The notes beneath the pieces were generated by a model. The model did not search any database. It worked only from the letters and a program-made list of their open reading frames with translations, and was not told the origin of the DNA. Made by a program: the position numbers and the translations under genes. Source: Spelaeicoccus albus (GTDB lineage: Bacteria > Actinomycetota > Actinomycetes > Actinomycetales > Brevibacteriaceae). From it: a stretch of 64,000 bases of DNA. Location of the stretch: the NCBI RefSeq assembly GCF_013409065.1, contig NZ_JACBZP010000001.1, forward strand, positions 1,612,001-1,676,000, in the 5' to 3' direction. Below, piece after piece: positions 25,832 to 34,275 of this stretch; position 1 is the first letter of the stretch; every line of letters begins with the position of its first letter.

Positions 25832-27354
25832 GATGCTCCTTCGTATGGTTCGTTATCGTCCAAGAGCTCGGACGCTTCGGGGTTGGGCTTGTGGGCGCGT
25901 ATATGCTTGCCGCGGACGTATCCGACGAGTCCCAGAATGATGAGGAACGCGAGGGTACCGAGTGTCAGAATCTCGAAGGGCAGCCGGCCGACGCCCCAAT
26001 TGTCCTTGAAGTCATAAGACAGGCCGAATAGCGGTTCCAGGGTCCCCGGGAAGACCGTTACCCAGGAGCCGAGCACTACCCAAGCGAAGCAAATGATGCC
26101 GAGGATGCGGAATCCCGTGTCGTTCACCGGTGCCCGGAACGGCCGCTCGACGTCCGGATACGCCGTCCGGAGTTTGATTGCCGCCGGGATTATCAGCAGG
26201 TAGCTGAGCAGGAACGTTGAGATCGAGATGGACAAAACGACGCCGAAGACCGCTGCCGACGTGCCGGTCAGTTGGATGGCAACGAGCATGAACCCGGTGG
26301 CGACGGCGCCTGACAGCAAATTGACGTGGATGGGTGTACCCAGCGTGCGGTGGAACTTTCCGAAGAACCCGCCAAAGAATGAACCGTCGGCGGCGGCCAG
26401 TGCCTGCATCCTGTCGCTGATGATCATCCAGGCTGCTCCCTGCGATGCCAGTGCGACCACGAATATGACGGCAGCGATGAACACCATGGCGTTCGCGGCC
26501 GGGCCATACACGCCGAATACGGTGCGGACGGCGTCCATGAGTCCGCCGATGCCGGTGATTTTGGTCTTCGGCAGCACTAACAACATGGCGAGGATCGGCA
26601 GTAAATAGCAGGCTGCCGCCGTGACGCCGGATCGGAGGATGGACACTGGGATGTCCTTCTTGGGATCCTTCATCTCCCCGGATGCGCTGTTTGTCGACTC
26701 AAAACCGAGGTACGCGAAAAGCAGGAGTGGCGTGAGCCCGAGGAACCCCGTCATGGTCGGGCTGAAACTTCCCAGGCTGAGTTGGGCAACGCCGTGCTTG
26801 ACGGCATAGAGCACCGTCGTGAAGAGAAAGAATGCCAGGAAAACGATCTTCAAGATCGCCCCGAGGCTCGGGATCCATTTGGCGCGGCTCAGCGAGAGTA
26901 TCGCGGCAATGACGGTGACCCAGATGAACACGATCTTGAACACGTAGTCGGCGACCGAGCCGGCCGGCAGGGGAGAGATGAACTGATCCCACGTGGCCGA
27001 AGCCAGAAATGCCATGGATCCGCCGACCCAGACGGGCTGCGTGATCCAACTGAGGATCGAAGCCAGAGCGCCGGCCGGCCGGCCAAATGCCTGCCGGACC
27101 CACAAGTATGCGCCGCCTTCGCCGATGAACGTGCTGCCGGTCTCGGCGAAGATGAAGCCGTACGGGACCAAGAACACGACGGCCAGGACGAGGGTCCATG
27201 TGAACGTCTCGCTGCCGAACGATGCTGTCTCGGCAAGTGTTTCAATACCGAGGACCGCCGACATGACGAGAAAAACGATGTCGAAACGGCCGAGCGTCTT
27301 TTTCAGATTCTTGGTTTGTTCATTTGCCAGGGCTGTTGAATCACCGTCGCTCAC
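25828..27354 (-). CDS. APC-superfamily amine/amino acid permease
   Basis: 508 residues from the GTG at 27354, which has AGGAGG eight nt upstream (a GTG three codons earlier overlaps that site). Twelve to fourteen helices, with the APC features FLVMSAVLGIETLAE in helix 1 and LLLFAYLGFESTNSASGEMKDPKKDIP between helices 6 and 7. First gene of the permease, amine oxidase, aldehyde dehydrogenase operon; it probably imports the primary amine. It is divergent from a TetR regulator with an inverted repeat in the gap. Confidence 0.85.
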   Translation of the reverse strand: MSDGDSTALANEQTKNLKKTLGRFDIVFLVMSAVLGIETLAETASFGSETFTWTLVLAVVFLVPYGFIFAETGSTFIGEGGAYLWVRQAFGRPAGALASILSWITQPVWVGGSMAFLASATWDQFISPLPAGSVADYVFKIVFIWVTVIAAILSLSRAKWIPSLGAILKIVFLAFFLFTTVLYAVKHGVAQLSLGSFSPTMTGFLGLTPLLLFAYLGFESTNSASGEMKDPKKDIPVSILRSGVTAAACYLLPILAMLLVLPKTKITGIGGLMDAVRTVFGVYGPAANAMVFIAAVIFVVALASQGAAWMIISDRMQALAAADGSFFGGFFGKFHRTLGTPIHVNLLSGAVATGFMLVAIQLTGTSAAVFGVVLSISISTFLLSYLLIIPAAIKLRTAYPDVERPFRAPVNDTGFRILGIICFAWVVLGSWVTVFPGTLEPLFGLSYDFKDNWGVGRLPFEILTLGTLAFLIILGLVGYVRGKHIRAHKPNPEASELLDDNEPYEGAS

Positions 27355-27411
27355 CAGTCCCACCTCCTCAACGAGAGTTCTTTGTGGCGTAGCTCATAGA
27401 ATTGCACGCAA

Positions 27412-27443
27412 CAGCGTCCATGGAAAGGGAAAAATGGACGCTG
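27412..27443. promoter_or_regulatory. Inverted repeat between permease and tetR (operator candidate)
   Basis: CAGCGTCCAT (27412-27421) and ATGGACGCTG (27434-27443) form a perfect 10-bp inverted repeat with a 12-nt spacer in the 130-nt divergent gap. It is 58 nt from the permease start and 42 nt from the tetR start, fitting a shared TetR-type operator. Confidence 0.65.
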
Positions 27444-27484
27444 ACCTATGGCATTTTTCGATTGGTTGCATAGATAATTAATTA

Positions 27485-28099
27485 ATGGCCAGACCAAAGA
27501 ATCAAGGAGCACGGCGCCAGCAATTGATCGGGGCCGCCAAAAGGGCAATTGCGATCCACGGGCTGACCGGGCTGCGGACGAAAGATGTGGCGGCTCAAAG
27601 CCAGCTGTCGGCCGGGGCTGTCTCGTATTACTATCCCGATTTGGCCGGCCTCATCCGCGACGTCCATAGTCAGGAACTCGACAGGTTCTACTGGTCGCGG
27701 CTGCGTGACGCCGAGTTCGCCGATGATCCGCGCGTCAAGCTGTGCTGCACTATCCGCAGCGGAATTCCCCATGCCGCCGACGACGTGGACTATCAAGTGC
27801 TCAACGAAATGCACGTGCAAGCATTTCGCGACCCGTTTCATGCGCGTCTGATGGCGAATCTGTTCGAGCGAGAAGTCTCGTTGTACCTGCCGATCCTCGA
27901 ATCGGGCGCGGAGCAGGGGCTGTTTACTCTACGCGCGTCCAGTCTGACGATCGCGCGCAACCTCGTGGCGCTCGAGGACGCCTATGGCCTTCATATTCTC
28001 GGTGGCACGCCGCTCGGTGCCGATGAGGCGTACAACTTGATTGTCGCCAACGCCGAAAACGCGACAGGTTGCGTGCTCGCCGGTGTTGACGTCCGATGA
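27485..28099 (+). CDS. TetR-family regulator of the amine oxidase operon (inferred)
   Basis: 204 residues. The N-terminal TetR helix-turn-helix is QLIGAAKRAIAIHGLTGLRTKDVAAQSQLSAGAVSYYYPD; the C-terminal ligand domain has no motif I can assign. It is divergent from the permease, amine oxidase, aldehyde dehydrogenase operon across a gap that holds a perfect inverted repeat, which supports local, probably autoregulated, repression relieved by the amine or aldehyde. ATG start without a strong ribosome site. Confidence 0.85.
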   Translation: MARPKNQGARRQQLIGAAKRAIAIHGLTGLRTKDVAAQSQLSAGAVSYYYPDLAGLIRDVHSQELDRFYWSRLRDAEFADDPRVKLCCTIRSGIPHAADDVDYQVLNEMHVQAFRDPFHARLMANLFEREVSLYLPILESGAEQGLFTLRASSLTIARNLVALEDAYGLHILGGTPLGADEAYNLIVANAENATGCVLAGVDVR

Positions 28100-28124
28100 T
28101 AATGCGTAATTGTCACGCTTAGGG

Positions 28125-29585
28125 TCAGACGCGTTCGCCGGGCACGGTGTGGCCGAATTTTCGCCGCACGACGTAGGCGATCAGCACGACGATCAAGCTT
28201 GCCACGCTCAGTAGCACCTGGGCGCGCGTCGACGGTAACCAGATCATCAGAATCAGCACGGCCACCATCCAGCCAATCGCGATGTACGACAGGTAGGGAA
28301 AGGCCCACATCTTCAGTTTGAGACTGCCGGGGTCCGTCTTTTCGAGACGCCGCCGGAACCGGATCTCGGCTGCCACCAGGATGATGTAGTAGATCAGCAT
28401 CAAGGCGCCCGACGAACTCAGCAGGAACGCGAATACTTGATCCGGGAAGAAGTAGTTGAAGATGACTGCCACATACCCGCCCATCGTTCCTGCAAGAATT
28501 GCCCAAGTCGGCACGCCGCGCTTGTTAACGGTCGTCCACTTTTTCGGGGCGTCATGGAAGCGGCCGAGCGCAAAGAGCGTCCGGGAGGTGATGTACAGGC
28601 ACGAGTTCAGTGAACTCAACACGGCAGTGATGACGACGATCTCCATGGCGACCGAAGCAAACGGGATACCCATTTGCTTCAGTGCGACGGTGAAAGGGCT
28701 CTGGATGCCTTCGCCGGTGAAGTTCGTGCCGTTCCACGGAATGACCAGGACGATCAAGGAGACCGAGGCCACGTAGAAGATCATGACGCGGGTCATCACC
28801 TGACGGGTTGCTCGCCCGGCGGACTTCGCCGGCTCCTTCGACTCGGCCGCGGCGATGGTGGCGATTTCCGCGCCACCCATCGAAAACATGATGCTGACGC
28901 CGGCGACGACAACGGCAAGCCCGCCATTCGGGAAGAAGCCGCCATGGTGCAGAATATTCGCCGTGCCGGGTGAGACGTCCCAGAGTCCGAGCAAGTAAAG
29001 GACACAAATCGCCAGGAAGGCGACTATCGCGACGATCTTGATGGACGCGAACCAGAATTCGGTTTCGCCATACATCTTGACGGAAAACAGGTTGACGCCG
29101 GTCATAATGAGCATCAACCCCAGGCAGATCGCCCAACTCGGCACCGATGGCAAGTGGTTGGAGAGGATTCCCGCACCACCGACGGCTTCGACTGCGGCAA
29201 TGACTACCCAGAAATACCAATAAAGCCAGCCGACGCTGAATCCTGCCCAATTACCCAAGGCCAATCGGGGATATTCGGCAACGGAGCCGGCCGCCGGGCG
29301 CGCGACTGCCATTTCTCCGATCGCGCGAATAACCAGGATGATCAGAACACCGGAAAGTAGGTAGCTGAGAATGACGGCCGGGCCGGCCTCGTTGATTGCC
29401 GGGCCGGAGCCAACGAAGAGCCCGGCGCCAATGATGCCGCCAAGAGCAATCATCGTCACGTGACGGTTCGACAAGCTGTTCTTCAAATTGCTCGCGTGCG
29501 TCTTCTCTTCGGCTGACCGAAGAAGAGTTTTCGTCCGTCCGCTCATCCGACTGTTGTCGCTTGTCAGCATGTCCCGTCGTTTCAT
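28125..29585 (-). CDS. Amino acid permease, AAT/GabP-like
   Basis: 486 residues with 12 helices. The family hallmark MIALGGIIGAGLFVGSG begins helix 1, and GAEIATIAAAESKEPAKSAGRA follows helix 6, as in GABA, proline and basic amino-acid carriers. A hydrophilic N-terminus of about 40 residues precedes helix 1. Convergent with tetR (25 nt gap). Its stand-alone position leaves the substrate open; given the amine operon next door, GABA or another amine-derived amino acid is plausible but unproven. Confidence 0.85.
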   Translation of the reverse strand: MKRRDMLTSDNSRMSGRTKTLLRSAEEKTHASNLKNSLSNRHVTMIALGGIIGAGLFVGSGPAINEAGPAVILSYLLSGVLIILVIRAIGEMAVARPAAGSVAEYPRLALGNWAGFSVGWLYWYFWVVIAAVEAVGGAGILSNHLPSVPSWAICLGLMLIMTGVNLFSVKMYGETEFWFASIKIVAIVAFLAICVLYLLGLWDVSPGTANILHHGGFFPNGGLAVVVAGVSIMFSMGGAEIATIAAAESKEPAKSAGRATRQVMTRVMIFYVASVSLIVLVIPWNGTNFTGEGIQSPFTVALKQMGIPFASVAMEIVVITAVLSSLNSCLYITSRTLFALGRFHDAPKKWTTVNKRGVPTWAILAGTMGGYVAVIFNYFFPDQVFAFLLSSSGALMLIYYIILVAAEIRFRRRLEKTDPGSLKLKMWAFPYLSYIAIGWMVAVLILMIWLPSTRAQVLLSVASLIVVLIAYVVRRKFGHTVPGERV

Positions 29586-29816
29586 GCATTAAGTGTGCTG
29601 TGTCACGTCATCTTTCGTAAAACAGATATTTCTGACTTCAGCTATCGGTTAAACTGATACATACCGTCGAGCAACTCGTCTTGATGAGGTATCTAAAAAA
29701 GCGATGCTATTTAACATTTTATTCTGATTTACAGGTGTCTTTGAGGGACGTAGCGTGAGCCTCATTAGGAACCCGCTGGCGCACAGGCCGTGCGCAGCAT
29801 GCCGATTGGAGACTGG
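29586..29816. promoter_or_regulatory. AT-rich divergent control region with an imperfect 17-bp dyad
   Basis: No gene is supported. About 29600-29750 is clearly richer in A and T than the surroundings. At 29643-29659 lies TATCGGTTAAACTGATA, whose halves match at 14 of 17 positions, a candidate operator for either the permease or the monooxygenase operon. No adjacent regulator gene explains it. Confidence 0.45.
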
Positions 29817-31160
29817 ATGTCGAATCAAGAGATCGAGGTTTTGATTGTCGGCGCCGGCCAGGCCGGGGTCGCGATGAGTGAACACCTGAGCGCTCGCGGC
29901 ATACCGCATCTCGTTCTGGAACGTGCGCGGATCGCCGAGCGGTGGCGCTCGGAGCGATGGGACTCGCTGGTCGCTAACGGCCCGGCTTGGCACGACCGGT
30001 TCCCGAACATGGAATTCGCAGACGTCGCGCAAGACGGCTTTGCGACGAAGGATCAGATCGCTGAGTACTTGACGGCGTATGCCGAGAAGTTCAAGGCGCC
30101 CATTCGTTGCGGCGTCGAGGTGACAAACGTGCGTAAGAACGTCGGCCGCACAGGTTTCCGAGTGGAAACGTCGGAGGGCGTTATCGACGCACGCTACGTC
30201 GTGGCTGCGACTGGGCCGTTTCAGCGGCCGCTCGTACCGAACATCGTTCCCGATGCGGCGGTGCGGGAACAGATTCACTCCAGTTCGTATCGCAATCCGT
30301 CGCGCCTCCCGGAGGGAAACGTCCTTGTAGTCGGCGCCGGCTCATCGGGTGTCCAAATCGCCGATGAGCTCCAAAAATCCGGCCGACAGGTCTATCTGTC
30401 CGTCGGTGCCCACGATCGCCCCCCGCGGCGATATCGTGGACGCGACTTCGTCTGGTGGCTCGGCGTCCTCGGCAAATGGGAGGCCTCGGCTCCTCCCGTC
30501 GGCGCAGAACATGTCACGATCGCTGTCAGCGGCGCGAACGGCGGACACACCGTCGACTTTCGCGATCTGGCATCGAACGGCATCGAACTAGTCGGCAGGA
30601 CGGCCGACTTCGATGCCGGCATTATGCGCTTCGCGCCAAACGTCGGGGAACGCATTGCCCAAGGTGACGCCAACTACCTCTCATTGCTCGACGAGGCCGA
30701 TGAGTACATTGAACGCAACGGGCTTGATCTGCCGGAGGAACCGGAAGCCCGCGATTTTTTGGCTGACCCGGAATGCATGATGAACCCCGTGCTTGAGGTC
30801 GACTTGGAGGACGCCGGCATAACTTCGATCGTCTGGGCGACCGGCTTCGGCGTTGACTACAACTGGCTGGACGTCGACGCATTCGATGACGACGGCAAGC
30901 CGCGGCATCAACGCGGCGTGTCGTCCGAACCCGGTGTCTACTTCTTGGGATTGCCGTGGTTGTCACGCCGTGGTTCCAGCTTCATTTGGGGAGTGTGGCA
31001 CGACGCCAAATATTTGGCCGACCATATAGTCATCCAGCGGGGATACCAAACCTATCGGCCCGAGAATGCGTTGCCGACCGAGAATGCGAATATGCCCGAC
31101 GAAGTCCACCGCGACACCTGTGAGGTGCTCGCGGGCAAATCTACTGGAGTGGCCCAATGA
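29817..31160 (+). CDS. FAD/NADPH flavin-containing monooxygenase (CzcO/FMO-like)
   Basis: 447 residues from ATG 29817 with GGAGA about five nt upstream. Two Rossmann motifs are seen: GAGQAG near the N-terminus for FAD and GAGSSG in the middle for NADPH; FQRPLVPN and IVWATGFG are typical of the family. Members oxygenate N or S atoms or act as Baeyer-Villiger-like enzymes. It is the first gene of a tight four-gene set (overlap ATGA with ridA), so its product is probably an imine or enamine later handled by RidA and a hydrolase. Substrate unknown. Confidence 0.85.
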   Translation: MSNQEIEVLIVGAGQAGVAMSEHLSARGIPHLVLERARIAERWRSERWDSLVANGPAWHDRFPNMEFADVAQDGFATKDQIAEYLTAYAEKFKAPIRCGVEVTNVRKNVGRTGFRVETSEGVIDARYVVAATGPFQRPLVPNIVPDAAVREQIHSSSYRNPSRLPEGNVLVVGAGSSGVQIADELQKSGRQVYLSVGAHDRPPRRYRGRDFVWWLGVLGKWEASAPPVGAEHVTIAVSGANGGHTVDFRDLASNGIELVGRTADFDAGIMRFAPNVGERIAQGDANYLSLLDEADEYIERNGLDLPEEPEARDFLADPECMMNPVLEVDLEDAGITSIVWATGFGVDYNWLDVDAFDDDGKPRHQRGVSSEPGVYFLGLPWLSRRGSSFIWGVWHDAKYLADHIVIQRGYQTYRPENALPTENANMPDEVHRDTCEVLAGKSTGVAQ

Positions 31161-31579
31161 CCAATCACACGCGCATCCGTCCGTTCAACACACGTGATAC
31201 CTATCCCGAGCAGGATCTCGACAACGACCTCTGCCAGGCGGTCGTGGCCGGCAACACCGTCTACTTGCGCGGACAAATCGGCCAGGATCTCGAAACCAGA
31301 GAAAGCGTGGGCGTCGGCGATGCGGAAGCACAGGCCGACAAGGCGATGGCGAATATCAAGATGCTGCTCGACGAAGCGGGAAGTTCACTGGCCGACATCG
31401 TGAAAGTCACCGTCTACGTGACCGATATCCGCTATCGCGAGACCGTCTATCGCGTCATGGGCAAATGGCTGAAGGGCGTCTATCCGGTCTCGACGGGCAT
31501 CATCGTCGATGGCCTGGCCCGGCCGGAATGGGTAGTGGAGATCGATGCCACCGCAGTGATCAGTTCAAAGGAGTCCTAG
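31157..31579 (+). CDS. RidA/YjgF-family imine deaminase-like protein
   Basis: 140 residues; ATG overlaps the monooxygenase stop. RidA proteins hydrolyse reactive enamines or imines. Family layout is visible: VVAGNTVYLRGQIGQD, then ADKAMANIKMLLDEAGSSLADIVKVTVYVTD and the C-terminal PEWVVEIDATAV, although the usual Arg of the RVxE pattern near the C-terminus is less clear here. In Rut-type pathways a RidA (RutC) follows a flavin oxygenase, which parallels this arrangement. Confidence 0.85.
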   Translation: MTNHTRIRPFNTRDTYPEQDLDNDLCQAVVAGNTVYLRGQIGQDLETRESVGVGDAEAQADKAMANIKMLLDEAGSSLADIVKVTVYVTDIRYRETVYRVMGKWLKGVYPVSTGIIVDGLARPEWVVEIDATAVISSKES

Positions 31580-31582
31580 AGC

Positions 31583-32251
31583 ATGACGTTCTCACTTGTG
31601 GCCCGCGACGAATCCGGCGCCATCGGCATGGTCGTCACCTCGTCGTCGCCCTGCGTCGGCGCCCGGTGCATCCACTTACGCTCCGACGTCGGCGGCGTCG
31701 CATCGCAAAACATCACCGACCCGCGGTTTGGCGACATCATCCTTGATTCCCTTGCGTCCGGGGACGATGCGACACAGGCATTGGAGAAACTGCTCTCACA
31801 TGATTCAACCGTCGCCTACCGACAGATCACGGTCGTCGATGCGGCGGGCCGAACGGCGGCCCACTCCGGCGAGCACACGCTCGGCCGAAATCGCGTAGTG
31901 ACGTCGGACGGCGTTGTGGCCGCGGGCAACCTGCTGTCGAACGACTCGGTACCCAGCCGCATGCTCGAGGCGTATGAATCGACTGCGGGCGATTTGGAAT
32001 ACCGCCTCCTGGCCGCGCTCGCGGCAGGCGAAAAGGCGGGCGGCGAAGAAGGCGACATAGCCTCCTGTGGCCTGTCCGTCGTCCGTGAAGCCGGATGGCG
32101 GGTGACAGACCTGCGTATCGACTGGCACCCGAAACCGATCGAGGCGCTCGGTGAGTTGCTCGACGTCTGGATGCCGCAACGAGATGACTACGTCACGCGC
32201 GGCATCCACCCCGAGCTCGCGCCGTCCTACGGCGTGCCCGGTGACGAGTGA
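31583..32251 (+). CDS. DUF1028 family protein
   Basis: 222 residues, ATG three nt after ridA with AAGGAG upstream. The start MTFSLVARDESGAIGMVVTSSSPCVGARC and the internal GNLLSNDSVPSRMLEAYE are the DUF1028 hallmarks. The fold is thought to be Ntn-hydrolase-like, but no reaction is known to me. Its repeated partners here are an M20 hydrolase and a RidA protein, suggesting a role in breaking an amide or processing the oxygenated intermediate. Confidence 0.85.
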   Translation: MTFSLVARDESGAIGMVVTSSSPCVGARCIHLRSDVGGVASQNITDPRFGDIILDSLASGDDATQALEKLLSHDSTVAYRQITVVDAAGRTAAHSGEHTLGRNRVVTSDGVVAAGNLLSNDSVPSRMLEAYESTAGDLEYRLLAALAAGEKAGGEEGDIASCGLSVVREAGWRVTDLRIDWHPKPIEALGELLDVWMPQRDDYVTRGIHPELAPSYGVPGDE

Positions 32252-32255
32252 ACCC

Positions 32256-33383
32256 ATGAGTGACTTCAAGGAGGCGGCTCGCGAATCAATTGACTCGCGA
32301 GCCCGAGCCCTGATCGAGTTATCCCAGCGTCTGCACGACAGCCCCGAGATCGGTTGGCACGAGTTCGACTCGAGCCGAGACGTTGCCGAAGTCCTCGCGG
32401 GCATGGGGTTTGGCATCGAACGCGGGTATCTGGGATTGCCCACGGCACTACGCGCCACCTACGGAGCCGGGCCGTTTCGCATCGGACTGATGGCCGAATA
32501 CGATGCTTTGCCGGGGCTGGGACACGCATGCGGACACAATCTGATTACGGCGATGTCGGTGGGTGCGGCCTACGCGTTGGCGCAGGTCGCCGATGCCGCA
32601 GGCCTGACGGTCGAGGTCTACGGGACGCCGGCCGAAGAAGGCGGCGGGGGAAAGATCGAGATGCTCGAGCGCGGGGCGTTTGCGGGGTTGGATTTGGCCA
32701 TGATGGCACATCCCGCGCCGGTCGACGTGGCCGAAGCGCGGCCATTCGCCGTCGCGCATTCGCATATCGAGTACGTGGGAAAGGCTGCTCACGCCGCGGC
32801 GTTCCCAACTCTGGGGATTAACGCGGCCGATGCTTTCACCATCGCGCAAACGTCAATCGCCTTGCTGCGGCAACAGCTGCCGCCCACCGTGCGCGTGCAC
32901 GGAGTGATGACGAATGCCGGTGAGGCGCCGAACGCCATTCCGGAAAGAACCGAGGGTCGTTGGTACGTGCGGGCTGCAAGCCTGGCAGAGCTGGACGACG
33001 TGCAAGAGCGCGTCGAGAAATGCTTCCATGCCGGAGCGCTTGCTACCGGGTGCGAACTGACCATCACCCCGGAAAGCAAGCCGTATGCGGAATTCCGGAC
33101 GGACCGGGCGGCTCTGGACTTCTACCGTGCGAACGCCGAGACCCTGGGTCGGAAGCTGGAAAGTGAGGGCCCCGCCACGCAGATGGCCACTGCCTCGACC
33201 GACATGGGAAACGTCTCGCAGATCGTGCCGGCCATTCATCCCTACATTGGCGTCGACTCATTCCCGGTGTTGAACCACCAAAAAGAGTTCGCCGACCACT
33301 GCATCGGCCTCGTTGCCGAGAAAGCGTTGCTCGATGGGGCAACAGCCTTGGCCTGGACCGCCTTGGACATGGCATCGGCGTGA
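32256..33383 (+). CDS. M20-family amidohydrolase (p-aminobenzoyl-glutamate/IAA-amino acid hydrolase-like)
   Basis: 375 residues; ATG four nt after DUF1028. Metal-binding segments are GLMAEYDALPGLGHACGHNL and GTPAEEGGGGKIEMLERGAF, followed by the dimerisation lid (IEYVGKAAHAAAFPTLGINAADA). The AEYDALP and GHACGHN pattern marks the amidohydrolase branch that cleaves N-acyl amino acids and related amides. Last gene of the operon; likely releases an amine or amino acid from the oxidised product. Confidence 0.9.
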   Translation: MSDFKEAARESIDSRARALIELSQRLHDSPEIGWHEFDSSRDVAEVLAGMGFGIERGYLGLPTALRATYGAGPFRIGLMAEYDALPGLGHACGHNLITAMSVGAAYALAQVADAAGLTVEVYGTPAEEGGGGKIEMLERGAFAGLDLAMMAHPAPVDVAEARPFAVAHSHIEYVGKAAHAAAFPTLGINAADAFTIAQTSIALLRQQLPPTVRVHGVMTNAGEAPNAIPERTEGRWYVRAASLAELDDVQERVEKCFHAGALATGCELTITPESKPYAEFRTDRAALDFYRANAETLGRKLESEGPATQMATASTDMGNVSQIVPAIHPYIGVDSFPVLNHQKEFADHCIGLVAEKALLDGATALAWTALDMASA

Positions 33384-33435
33384 TGTCCTGCCGCGCGGCT
33401 AGACTACGGCACAACCTGCTCATCGAGGAGAAGTC

Positions 33436-34275
33436 ATGACAAAGTTCGCCGGGGCCGACGATCTTCGCGCTGCCGAGTTCGTCCACACGAGCCTTCGCGG
33501 TGCCCGGTTCACCGGAGTCGATCTGTCCGAAGCCGTGATACGCGAAGCGGACTTGTGCAAGGTGCGGATGCGCGCCGTCGACGTCCGCGATTCCGAGATC
33601 GATGCCCCGTGGCTGTTCGAGGCCGAGAACTACCTGCTCGTCAATGGCGTGGACGTCGTTCCATTGGTTGACGCCGAGCTGAACCGGCGCTTTCCCGGTC
33701 GCGTGGAACGGCATGCCGACGACCCGGCAGGCTTGCGTTCGGCGTGGTCCGCGCTCGAACGCACCTGGTCGGCCACCCTTGAGCGGGTTCAAACGATGCC
33801 GACGGGCACTGTCGATATTTCGATCGACGGCGAGTGGTCATTTGCGCAAACTCTGCGGCATCTGATCATGGCGACCGATACGTGGCTGGGACGGGCCATT
33901 CTCGAAAAAGACCAGCCGTACCACCCGATCGGTCAGCCGGATTCCAGCTACGAGGACGACGGTCGGTCACCCTTTCAAACGGAGCGTCCGACATACTCCG
34001 ATGTGCTCGATGTGCGGGCGGGTCGAGTCGCAATGATGCGCGACTTCCTCGCCGCCGCCACTGCCGACGAGCTGGCTGCTCCTCGAAAGAACCCGCACGC
34101 GCCGGAACATGAGGAAACGGTGCTGTCGTGCCTGCACACGATCCTCGAGGAGGAGTGGGAGCACCATCGCTATGCGGTTCGCGATCTCGACGCGATCGAC
34201 GTGCGGACAGGCGTGCGGACAGGCGCGCGGATCGCCGCATCGGAACGACGCCGTAGGCCGGACGACGTCAGGTAG
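33436..34275 (+). CDS. DinB-like protein with N-terminal pentapeptide-type segment
   Basis: 279 residues, ATG with GAGGAG five nt upstream. The first 60 residues (LRAAEFVHTSLRGARFTGVDLSEAVIREADL) show the A(D/N)LXX rhythm of a short pentapeptide-repeat helix. The remainder matches the DinB four-helix-bundle superfamily (SFAQTLRHLIMATDTWLGRAIL, and HTILEEEWEHHRYAVRDLD), whose metal-binding His residues fit H146-type and C-terminal EEEWEHHR positions. The biochemical role is unknown; DinB relatives include bacillithiol/mycothiol transferases. It ends overlapping the convergent MFS gene by eight bases. Confidence 0.75.
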   Translation: MTKFAGADDLRAAEFVHTSLRGARFTGVDLSEAVIREADLCKVRMRAVDVRDSEIDAPWLFEAENYLLVNGVDVVPLVDAELNRRFPGRVERHADDPAGLRSAWSALERTWSATLERVQTMPTGTVDISIDGEWSFAQTLRHLIMATDTWLGRAILEKDQPYHPIGQPDSSYEDDGRSPFQTERPTYSDVLDVRAGRVAMMRDFLAAATADELAAPRKNPHAPEHEETVLSCLHTILEEEWEHHRYAVRDLDAIDVRTGVRTGARIAASERRRRPDDVR

